64,000 nt of DNA from Nocardia sp. NBC_01730 (GTDB taxonomy: Bacteria; Actinomycetota; Actinomycetes; Mycobacteriales; Mycobacteriaceae). The translations under genes were made by a program, and so were the position numbers. Location: assembly GCF_035920445.1 (NCBI RefSeq), contig NZ_CP109162.1, positions 682,001-746,000 on the forward strand. The letters run 5' to 3'. The notes below the pieces were generated by a model, which saw nothing but the letters and a program-made list of their open reading frames with translations, searched no databases and had not been told where the DNA came from. The number at the start of each line of letters is the position of its first letter. The first letter of the stretch is position 1. Positions 49,201-61,200 of this stretch are shown here, in pieces.

Positions 49201-52200
49201 GGCAGTACCCGCAATTACGTCGAGTGTTCGGAGTGCTCCCAGCGGGCGTCGTGCACCCGATGGTCGAGCAGGCACTGCGGGAAGCGGCGGCGCGGCTGCG
49301 AGCGCTGCCCGAGGACGGGCGCAACGCGGGCCAGGATCAGCTGGCGCGGCACTTGGCCAGGGCCGATGCGGAGATTGTGCCGACCCTGTTGGAGGGTCTC
49401 GCCCAGGCGATGCCTGGCATGCCGGTGCATTTGCTGTCGGGCGAACACCTGCCGGACTGGTCGTCGGTCGAAAGACTGTCGCCCGGGGGCCGTTACCAGA
49501 CGCGGGCGAGTGTCGGTGACCTGGCGAACGCCGACGTGGTGCTGTGGTATCAAGCAGGCGCAGTATCCGATTCGAAGGGGATCGAGCAGGCCGTCGCGGA
49601 AGCGACCGGCGTGCTGCGGGAGCGGCAGCGGGTCGAAGGAGCGGGTAAGCCGCCGCGCACAGTGGCGATGATTGTGACGGTCGACTACGACTTCGCCACT
49701 GCCGAAGGACCCTTCACCACCTGGGCCACGGTGTTGGCAAACCGGGAGTCCCGGGACGCTGGACACCTGGCTCAACATATCGTGACCATGATCAATTCCC
49801 GTAGCGACGGGAATCAGCCAACCATGGTGTTGGTCGGTCGAGGCGAGGGCAGTGCCGTCGTCGATGCCGTCACCCAGCTGCCGGGCATGACCATCGAGCT
49901 CGGCGGGTTCGTCGACATCGACATCGACGATCCGTGGAACCCGCTGCCCCGTCCGGCGGATGTCGAAATCGACGCCACCCGCCGGGCCACGGCCGAGGCA
50001 TTGGCTGCGCAGTTGCGGAAGCTGCCGATAAATCACACGGTATGGCAGGTCCGGAAGCTGCTCCTGGACCTCGGCCTCGGCCCCGAGGACCTCGTCGATG
50101 TGGCGCGCTGCGACCCGGAACTGATCGCGAACCTACGCGGCGCGCCGCTGCGTGCCCGGCACATCGCCGGCAAGCTGTTGTTCGCCGCCGAGCTCTTGCA
50201 GGCCCAGGTGTCCGGTGCGGACACCCCGCGAGCTCGGCAACTCGACGCCACCTATGAGCTACTGCGGCGGTTGCAGCGGTCGGTGGCCCGGCTGCCGGGC
50301 GCGAACGAGATATCGGTATTGGCGGACGACGGTTCGGTGTTCGCCCTGGGGGCAGTCGAAGAGCCCACGGAGATCGTCATCTACCCGGCGGTAGTTCCCG
50401 AGAACAAGGTTTCCGCCGACCAGGAGATGCAGTTCGTCGTCCAGTCGCATCATGCGGCATTGGTGGCAGCGGCGAAAAACCCGGAGCCACCGCGGCGACT
50501 GTCGTTGTCGAGTGTGGGCGCCGACCTGCAGCAGATGATCGGTGCCGTCACTCAGGTTTTCGAGGCGCAGCCGCCGATGGAAATCCAGGCGGACAGCTCG
50601 TGGTCGGTGCAGGTGGTTGCTCCCGATGCGCCGACTGCGCTCGACCAGGGATTGGTGCAACAGGCTGTTTTCTGGGCACGGGATCGTGTTGATCTGACCA
50701 CGAACGTGCGCACTCTGGTCACGGAAGTCGACGAGGACAACACCAGCGGGGAAGCGGCGCTTGACTGGGCCGAGTTGTTGCGCGAGGGCTCGAGACGCCT
50801 GCAGCCGGAACGGGCGAAGCTGGCTGAGCTGCACCGGATCGCGCGGGACGCGATGGCCGCCTTGTTGGCCACCGACCGGCTCGGCGCGAATGCCACCGTG
50901 GCGGATATCAGCGCCGAGACGCAGCGGTTGTCCGCGGCTTTGGACGACCCTTTGTTGGCCGAACAGATATTGCATTGGCCGGCGTTGCAGCGGGACCGAC
51001 TGGCAGTGGATTCAGAGCTGTCGGCGGCGCATTACACGCTGCTGCAGTACCACACATTGAATTTCGCTCTAGCGGAATACGACTGGGTCGACCGTTGGAT
51101 TCGGCATCTGGTCGGTGTGGACCGGGGCATGCGGGCCGCCAAGACTCGGTTCGATGAGGGCCGCGATACCCGCGACGAGTTCGACCGGCTCGCCGCGCAG
51201 ACGGTGGAGCTGCACAAGCTGTCTCAGCGGTTCGTCGCGGCCCGACATGAGCTGGATGAACTGGCGGAGTCCGACCGTGCCCTGGTGGAAGCATATGGCC
51301 TGGATCCGGATGACCCGCGCCTGATCTGGAAGTCCATGGATCGATGGGCGCAGCAGCTCGAGGCGGCCCGGCTCGAGCGGGACGTCTTCGGCGGAACACA
51401 GAACGGCCAGCTGGTATCCGGTCTCGAGCGACTGATGGCGCTCGCAGAGCGGGGAGCTGGGCGCGAAACCCGGATGCACCTGTTGCGCAACCTGTTCGAC
51501 CAGCGGCTGGTCGAACTGGCCCAGCAAGCGGGGCGCCGCCCGCCCGCCGAGCCGGGGGTCGAGTTCGGCAGCAACCTGCATGTGCTGCGGGTCGAAGCCG
51601 ATGCGATGCGCAACCAGGAAACGGGGCAATACTTCCAGCCTTTCACGACCCGCAGCAATCGACTCGAGCAACTGTCGAACCACCTGAAACAAGCTCGCGC
51701 GCAGATGCTGGCCGCCAAGCGGAATTTCCTCGAAATCCGAACGTACCTGGTTGCGGAATCCCTCGGCGATGCCGAATATCTGGGTTGGGGGCCGGACACC
51801 CTGACGCAGTTGCAGGGCCGGCTCGAGGCCGCTGTCGAGACGGCCCGCGGTGCCCAGTGGCGGATCGGCATGCTGCGGGAACTGATCAGCTTTGTCGAAA
51901 ATCACAACCGCGAGCGGCAGCAGTTCTACAACTTGGCCGCTGCCGCCGAACAGTTGGACGACCTCGCCGGCCGGCGTCATGCGGCCACACTCGCCGATGA
52001 TGCCGCCTTGGCCGCCGACCTCGACGGCCAGATCGACTCCGCCCTGTTCCAAGCAGGTGAAATCCCGTTCAGCGAACCGGGTGAGCGCTGGAATCTACCG
52101 TCGGCCGCCCGCACCGACGGTATTCGGGAGGTGGCTGAGCAACCTGAATTGCCGCCGCTGCCCGATGGATTGACGGTGCCCGATTCGCTCGAGGCGCTGG

Positions 52201-55200
52201 TGGAGGGAGACACCGAGTGGCTCGCGGAGTTCAGGGAGTTGGGCGGGGAACGGCAAGCGAACCTGGCCGGGGTACCGAAGATCTGTGCCCTCGACTCACT
52301 GTGGTTCATCCGGGAGGTACTCGGCGTCGGGATCCCCGGTGACCTGCCGTCGCTGTTGGACTCCGGGATCTGGGCCGATGGCATGTTACCGAGCGACATC
52401 GGCAAGCGCCTGGGCGCGAGGTGGGAAAAGAACGGCTTCCCGGATGCCGAAAACGGCCGCACTGGTATCGAGCAGATGCGCGCGCTGGCCGCGAGCGGCG
52501 AGATCGTGCTGGGTTCGGTCACCCACGGCGATGCCGGCGCACATATGTTCGTGCTCTACCGCGGCGAAGACGACATGGTGTGGGTGCACGAACGTAAGGG
52601 CCACGAGGTCATCGATGTCCGATTCGCGAAGTGGGAGCAGCCGAGCGGGGAGAAGCACGGAATCCGATTGGTCTCGGTTGAAGATGCGGACGGCAACACG
52701 CGTTGGGTGCCGCACCGGCCGGTGGGCGAAGACGGGTTCGTCGGTGCGGTCGGCGAGGACATGCCGGGGGTGGTGGACGAGCAGGGGCGGCTGGTCGAGG
52801 CGACCGTGGCCGGGGATCCGGATCCGGGCGCCTCGGCCGCGCGGCAGGCCCAGATCCAACATGCGCTGGATCGTGCGCAGCTGTCGGATGTGGGGCAGCT
52901 GGTGCATGTCGCCGGACGGCGGGTGCGGCAGGAAGAGGCCCGGGTGCTGGAGAAAAACGGGTGGCAGGCGCGGAACAATCGGTTGGCCTCGCTGGCCGCG
53001 CGAATGGACACCCTCGCCCACGAATACCGGCGGGTACGGGCGGAACTGACCCAGACCATGCCGGGCTCGGCGAGCTTCGACACCATGACCGAGAACGTGG
53101 CCAGGATCGACGCGGCCTTGCGTCATGGCCTCGAGGTGGATTTGGAAGCGTTGCTTGCCGAGGCACCCCGGCCGCGGGATCTGGCCCGGTATCTGCACCC
53201 GGACACGCTCGCTCGCAGGCACGTGAAAGCGGCGGATGGAGCCTGTCTGTTCCGGGCCACCGACGCTGCCTATGCGAAGGTGGGCAAGCAACCCCCGGGC
53301 CGGCCCGTCGACACTTCCGGCCTGCCCGGCAACGACCCCAGGCTGGCACCGGAGGTCTTCGGTTCCGACTGGGAACAAGAGGGCACGGAGTCGTTCGACG
53401 CGTTGTACAGCCGGGTGTGGCACATCCGGGACGTGGTGCTCGCGGTATTCGGCCTGCACGGGCTCGACAACTCGAATGAAATCGGTGCCCATGCGGTGGC
53501 CATATACCGCGAAGGCAACGCCGTCATGGTGGACGACGACGGTGAGGTGACCGAGTACTGGAGATGGGTCGCCAGAAACCATGCCGATATCGACACGCTG
53601 TCGCTGATGGCGCTGAAAGCCGATGGCGACGCGGCCCGGCCACTCGCCCCGGACGGAAAGTCACAGGCGGTGGCCGGGCTGGACTTCAAGAACGTCCGGA
53701 TCGGGGCACAGCGTCGGCAGCTGCCCGGGTATGTCGAGCCGCGGCCAGGATTGCCGACGATCAACCCGCGCTTCGACGAGCACCGGGATATTGCCGGTAC
53801 GGCGTGGCAGTCGCTGGGGCTGAAGACAGACGTGGCGCTCGCTGCCGCCGAGGCCGACGAGCAATTCGACGGGCTGGCCCCCGACGACCGGGCGCTTGCC
53901 CGTCGCCGGTTTCGGCTGGAACACCTCGAAGCGCGCTGGAGCACGCCCAGGTTCACGGTCAACCATGATCTGATCCTGAACACCATTGCCGAGGAAATGG
54001 CCACGCAGGACCTGCCGCCTGCGATGGCCGACCAGGTGAACCGGATGCGGCTGGCGCAAGAGCGCGACAAGCTGCGTGGGATCGAAAACCCCACTCCGGA
54101 GAACGTCGCCCGGCTGGCGGAGTTGGATGTTTGGGCCGACCGGTTGGACATCGCGGAGCGGTGGGCCACCCAGCTGCCTGGGCACCCGCTGGTACAGCTG
54201 TTGGAGTTCCCGCGGGCCGGGGAACCGGGCACCGTGAAACTCGCGGTCGGCGATGTGCGCACTGCTGCCGAGCTGTATGTGCAGGTCGGGTCCGGGCCGG
54301 TACACGCCGAGACTGCTACCGCGGCAGACGGTTTCCCGATCACCGACCCGGATCTGGTGCGCACCATGAACGTGGTGACGGACCCCGAGAACGGCTCGGC
54401 CGCGGTGGTGTTGTGCTACCCGACGGATGCCGATGCCCTGGTTGCTGCGGTCACCGGGCTATTCGAGACCCGGTCCCCAGCAACCAAGAATCCGCGCAAC
54501 ATCCACCTGGTCGGAAACGACGAGCCGACCAGGCAATTGGCGGATCAAGCGCACCAGCTGATGCAACCGGACCATGACGGCTGGCTGCCCTTCGGACTCG
54601 AAGCCATCGGTGTCGAACCGCAAACCAAAGCCCTCCAGCCGAAATTCGACGTCGAGGTGCAGTTACAAGGCCCGCTGGCGGTGGTGGCTGCGGCCGTGCA
54701 CTGGGCCGGGTTGGACGGCGTCTACGACCTGGCGTTGCCGCTGGATGCGGATCTGGCGCAGATGCGCCACCGGGCCGCGGTCAACTCCCACCTCTGGCAC
54801 ACCTGGCCGTCCTATGTGCACGAGGCGCTGATCGGGGAGTACCCGGAGGTGCTGGCCGACGCACCCGGGTTGCCCGATGCCGTGCGCAACCTGGCCGGCC
54901 AACTCGTTCTGACCGGCGAAGGGGTGGACACCAGTCGACCCGACCGGGACAGTCGGTGGGCTACCGGCCATCAGGAAATCCTCCGGGTGCTCTTGGCCAC
55001 AACAGCGGAAATCCCGTCGGCGCAACGGTTGTCACATCGGGTGGACGGTGATACCCGGGAATTGACCGTGGCATTCGGCGCCCCCGAGACCGCGCAGCGG
55101 GTGCACTACATGGTATTCGACGTTGTCGAGCTGGACGGGGGACTGGCCGAGGCTCGGAGCATGTTCCTGGGTCTGGATGAAGGCGACGCGTTGGTCGCGG

Positions 55201-58200
55201 TGGTGCGGGCCTACGGCCTCAACCCCACCCCGCCTGCCGCGGATCTCCGCACCGGGGCCGCAACGGAGCTGGAACGGCTGATCGCCGAACGCAATGCCAC
55301 CCGGCAGCAACGCGATCCGTACGATCGGCGGCCGGAGAACCACCTGGAGAACTACGCGATAGTCGGCGGGGACGCGGTCACCGATCCCCAGGTATCGGTG
55401 CGGCTGGCGTGGATGTCCGAGGACCTCGACGTGGCATACGACGGTGATGATGCCTGGTATCGGACCCCCGAGCTGCAGCTGCGAGAAGAACTCGAGCTCG
55501 CGCGCGACCTGCGCCAGGAATATATCGGCCGAATCGCCGATGTGTTCTCGGGCATTGGTGAGCCGGTCGACCTGGCACAACTGGCACCGGACCGGGTGCT
55601 GCAGACGGTGCACGAGCTGTTGTGGCGCGTGACCGATCTGGAAGCGGGGATCATCGACCACCTGTTTGCACTCGCCCCCCAGGTGGTGATTGCTGACGCG
55701 GCGGTGCGTCAGTACTCGCACTACCTCGACGAGGCGCACCGACCCGGCCACTGGACTCCGGCCGATGCGGATGCGACCGCGGAACTGGTTGCCGCCCAGG
55801 CTCGGCAACTGCACTGGCGGTTGCAGACCATGGACATGATCGAGGCACTCGCCGCCGCGGAATCCGGGACTCAGGAAGACCGGGAAAACCTGCGGCGGGC
55901 ACTGGATCTGCCGTTGACTCTCGACCACCTGGACACGCTGTCTGCTGCCGAGAAACGGGAACGCACCGGGCGCCCAGCCCTGGCCGAGATCCTGTCCACA
56001 TTGGTATGGCAGGCGCGCTCGCAGCAGCAGCAAGAACGGGCCGCAGCGTTGCTGAAGGTGATCCCGGATTTGGTGATCGCCGATATCGAAGCCCGGCATT
56101 TCGCTCGCTCGGCTCGAGTCTCGGCTCTCGACACGCTGTTCGACCAGTTCCGGGCGATGCCACTGGAAGCAGCGGCAGCGCAGATGAATCTCGTCGCCGA
56201 GGAGCTGACCTCGGGACAGGTCGATGCGAAAACCCTGCGCCGGGAACGTCACCGCCGCGCCGCGCTGCACCGGGACGTGGCCATGGCCTTGCAGGTGCCG
56301 CAGTCACAGTTGACCGTGAGCTACCTGGAGAACGAGCAGGAGCGGCTGCTGACCACCGCTGATCTATCGGAGCAGATGGCGGCGGATCTGATCGGTCGAT
56401 ACCTGCGCCAGCGCAGCCGCACCGCAGCGATCGACCAGTACCTGCAGACCGAGGGCCGTCACCAGCAGCTGCGGGGGTACGTCGACCGGTTGCAGGCCCT
56501 GGCGCAGCAGCGCACAGACGCCCCCGATCCCGCGGCTCGGGCGAGTACCGACGAGCAGATCCGCACCGTGCTGGACGAGATCACCGCCCGGTTCGCCCCG
56601 GATGGCACGGCGGCGCCGGATCGCCCGCGGCACGACGGTGTGCCCAACTGTGTTCCGACCGCGGCGAACCGGCTGATCCGCTTACGGCAGCGTCGCGGAA
56701 AGCTGCCCGAGAGTTGGCCGTTGATGGCCGAGATCACCGACTCCGGCTTGGCCGGAACATCGGAACTGGTCACCGCCGAGGCGGTCGATGCGGACTGGGA
56801 GGAAGTCCCCGCGCTGGAGCGGCTCTACTGGGAAATCAAGAAGAACCATGGCGCTGCACTCGGGGCCGTCGTATCCCGATATGGCGGACACACCTTCGAG
56901 ATGGAATACGAAGGCAGCCAGATGGTTGTCCACGAATGGGTCGACGGCGAAGAGCGGATCATCCGCGGCGACACCAACGTGTGGCGGTGGGTGCTGGCCC
57001 GCAAGAAGGTCGCGCTACGGGTGCACGCCATCCGCGTCGACGAAAACGGCGATGCCGCAGTCCCGTATGTGGCGAACGACCCGTCGACCATCACTGATGA
57101 CCGGTTGTCCGTATCCGACGCCCGCCCCGATGTCCCGCTGGCCGGAATGCCCATGTTTTCCCGCGACGACCTGGGCCCGCAGAACCCGAATATCGAACGC
57201 GATATCCGCAACCAGGCGGTATTGCGGGAGAAACTGGAGTTGCTCGGGACGCAGTATGGTTCGCAACACCTGCGTGAACTGGGCACAGTCGACCGGCTCC
57301 GGGAGCAGACTGCCCGCTATGCCGAGGACCGGGGGCTCGGGCCGGTGCGGTTGCTGGAGTTCAACCAGCAGGACGACGACATCGACCGCGGCCGGGTCGT
57401 CTTCGAATACGGTGATACGGCCACCGCGGCCACGGTGATCGGCGTCGTGGTCGACAACACGACCGAAGTGGGTCCGCTGTATCAGCAGGCCGAGATGATG
57501 CTCGACCTGCAGGCAGCCGCCCAGCCACCCGGTTCGGTGGCTTTGGTCGTGATGTTCCGCCACGACGACACGACTGGCGTCCGCGGGCGCGCGCCGCACA
57601 CCGACGACCTGGTTGCCGCGGATGCGGGTGTCCTGTTCCGAGAGCTGGAACAGGTGCGGCAGTTGCGCCGGGATACGCCACCCCGGTTCGAGCTCGTCGG
57701 CTACGGCGATGGTGTCGAGGTCACGCGCGGCGCACAAGAGATGTTGGCGGAGGCGGTCGCAGCTGCTCGGGAGCTGCCGGCCGTGGAGCCCATCCCGTCT
57801 ATTTTCTCCGTCCCGAATATCGAATTCCCGGTGCCGCCACATCAGCCGCTCGCCCCGGCGGCGCAGACGGCAGCCGACGAATTGCGTCGGGAATTCGAGA
57901 GGTTCGGTCTTACTCCGTCCGATGTGATGCGCCTGTGGCAGGAGGCCGGTCAGACGGACTTGCTGATCGCGGGGGCAGCTGAGTTCGTTGCCGAGCTCGA
58001 CGGTGTCGCCGAGAGCGACCGGGAGCGGGCGCTGCTGCAATGGTTCGCGGCGGTGCTGGCGGAGCCACGTGGACGGGTCGACGCATTACGGCTGGCGGCG
58101 CTGCGACGGAGCCTGGATATCACCACCGGCGTCGTCGAGGGTTTCGGCTTGCGGCTGCATCCGATGGCGCTGCCGTTGCGGGCAAGTTCCGGCAGCCGGA

Positions 58201-61200
58201 CCTTCCTGCTGGCTGGTGAGCAGGAGACCCTCCTGACCGAGATCACGGTGTTCGTCACCGATACTCCGCCGACTCCGGAGATACTGCGGGCAGACGCGCT
58301 AGGAACATTCGAGCGGGCAATCGTGCAGATGCTCGGCGCACCCCATGCGGTCGGGCTATGGCACGGAACCGACAGCGGCCAGCTGGCCGGGGATCTGGCC
58401 AGGTTGGCGATGGCGTACCCCGGGATGACGATCCGACTCGCCCCGGCTTCCGAGGATGGCGCGGACGCTCGGCTGATCCACGAGGCGCTGGAAGACGAGT
58501 GGCTCGGCGACTCTGCGGGTCGGTTCGAGATCGGCGAAGGCGAAGTCACTGCCGATCCGTCGGTACCGGAGGTCCCTTCCTCGGCCCGCATCGACCCGGT
58601 GATGCCACGGGAGCAGGTGTTGCCGCAACTGCTGAACGACCCGGATGTGGCAGACCAGGCCGCAGCGTTGTGGCACGACATGTTCGGCGATGCGACCGTC
58701 GTCCGTGCCACCGACCTGGCGCCCAAGTGGACCGCGCTGAGCCGAGAAGACCGGTGGCTGCTGGCGCGGGGACTGCCCTGGAGAATCGCTGAACAGCCCG
58801 GGATTCCGGCGCGGTGGCGTAACCGTGCCAACCGGATGATCCTGGCGCAGGAACTCGCTGCCCTGGAATGGGAACTGGCCGTCTGGGAACAGGACGGCGA
58901 TCCGGATCCGCAACTGCGTGCCCGGTGGCTACAGCTGAAAAACCGGGTGATGCAGCTGCGTGGTGCCGAGCAGATGGCCGCGCAGCTGCCTGGTCACCCG
59001 CCGGTGCATGTGCTGAGTCTGGGACTGGGTGCGGGACCCGGTACGGACGGGAACTTCGGCACCGGGGAAGCGGTCGTGACCTTCGGTGACGTCGATATCG
59101 CCGAACGAGTCAAGCTGACCGTGGGCGGGCAAGTCGACCCGGACAACGAACAGCAGCTGCTGAGGGTTCTGGAGCACGCCGGAAGCATTTTCGTCCCGGG
59201 ACAGGCCTCGGTCGCCTACCTGAGCTCGTTCGACCCGAGCGTGGTCGAATCGAGTGAGACGGCGGGCCGCATGCTGGCGCGCAACCTCGCCAGGATGATG
59301 ACGGTGCAAGCCGAGCATCGGAAGCTCGAATTCGGCCGGAGCGTAGCCGGACTCGAAGTAGACACGCTGCCCGCAGGCCAGGACATTTTCGATGCCGCGC
59401 TGAACTACAGGTCGATCCTGCAGCCGACCGTCCTCGATGTGGAATGGGGACTCGCTCGGGTCTTCACCGACGAAGGCGAGACGGCATACGAATTGCCGGA
59501 CACTGTCGACCTGGCCTTGTTGGAGCAGGAACTCGAGGGTTTCTCGGCCAACTGCACCACCCATGTCGTCAACTCCCAGCGCGCGACCTGGCTGGGGTTG
59601 GACCTGCCCGAGCCGACGGACGCCGGGGCGGCCGGGCGTACCGATACTCAATTCGCCGACCTGCTGCGCGCCGGCTATCACCCGGAGTCGTTCGGTCCTG
59701 AGGTGATCGACGGGCACACCGCGCATGACCGGATTGCCGACGAGCTGCGCGCCCTGTATCGAGAAACGGGCGCCTTCGCCACTGCCGCGGTCGTCGACCG
59801 TTCCGCCCATTTTAATCCGGCCGACCCGTTCGAGGTCGGCTCGCATGCCTACGAGATGTACGTCGACCGCGACGGCGAGGTACGGGTCCGCTCCTGGGGC
59901 CGAGACGAATCGACCGACAGCGCCGCACTCGAGCCTCCCGCCGTCACTGGGCACGACGAGCTCTACACCCCGGAGGTCGCCGAGCGGCTCCGGGAAGGCG
60001 TCCTGGAAACCGTCGTCCTCTTCCGCCACGGCAACGGCGAGCCGACGGTGCCCTACACTGCCACCACCGCCGTGGCGCCGAGCAGCGAGCAGTTGCCGAA
60101 TATCGGCGCGGAAGGCCCGGCCCGCGGCAGTCGCGCTCCGCGCGCCGGACCGCAGGATGCGGCGGCTGATGGTCCGCCGGTCGAACCGGTGCCGCCCGGA
60201 GTTGCGGAGTTCCTGGCGAAGTTCCCGGGGGTCGATCCGGTGGCTCGGGGCATTGTGGCCGAGGTTGTCCCGATATTGACTGCCACCGGGTTGGGACTGA
60301 AGGTTTCCGACAAGTACCTGAGTGTTTCCGACCAGTTCAATCGGGTGGTGTTCTCGGCATACTTGGACGAAAACAGCAACCAGATCACGCTTTTGGCGAA
60401 CCTGAATGCGGAGACGGCCGAGGCCGAGGCTGCGGTGCGGGTGGATGCCGGGTTGCGGGTGGCCGGGCTGCTCGCCGGGTGGAACGAGCACGAGAACCGG
60501 GACGGTGTGCACGGTGCCCTGATGAACCGGATCCAGAGCAGGTTGCCGTCGGGATATGACCGAATCACCGTGGAAGCCAAGGTATCTGGTGCCGAGGCGA
60601 AGCGGCGACTGGCCATGATGATTCAGGTGAACTCCCAACGCGAGTGGACCTATTACGACGAGGTGACCGGGCCGCAGCAGCCGCCGGAACGGGGACCGGT
60701 CGGCCCGCCGCGACTGCAGGTTCCCGTTCCGGCGGTCACCGGTGAGCCGGGATATGTGCTCGGCGAATTCTTCGCCCGGCCCAAGCGGGACGAGGAGGGT
60801 CGGCTACTAACCGAAACAAATGGGTTGCTGCCAGAAAACGTGCGACCGGTGCCGCTGGTGTGGAGTATCGACTCGGCCGCCCGGTCACTCGCGCGGAGGT
60901 TGGCCGAGAACCTGGTGGCCCAGGGCGGGCGGCCCGAGGTGTCCACCATGGTCACCGACGAGGGCAAGGGCACCCTGCACATCGTGGATTCGCAGGGCGC
61001 GAAGTTGCTGACGGTGGCCATGCATCCCGGTAGCTCGTCGATCGAATTCAGACTGGAGCTGTCCGGCGTAGACCCGGCCCGGATGGACATGGCGCGCCGG
61101 GTGATCCGGCTGATGGATGCCTGGGCGCGCTACGGGGAGCACGAGGAATCCCGGCAAGCCCTGCTGGGCGAGCTGGATACGCTGCAGGAGACGGACTTCG

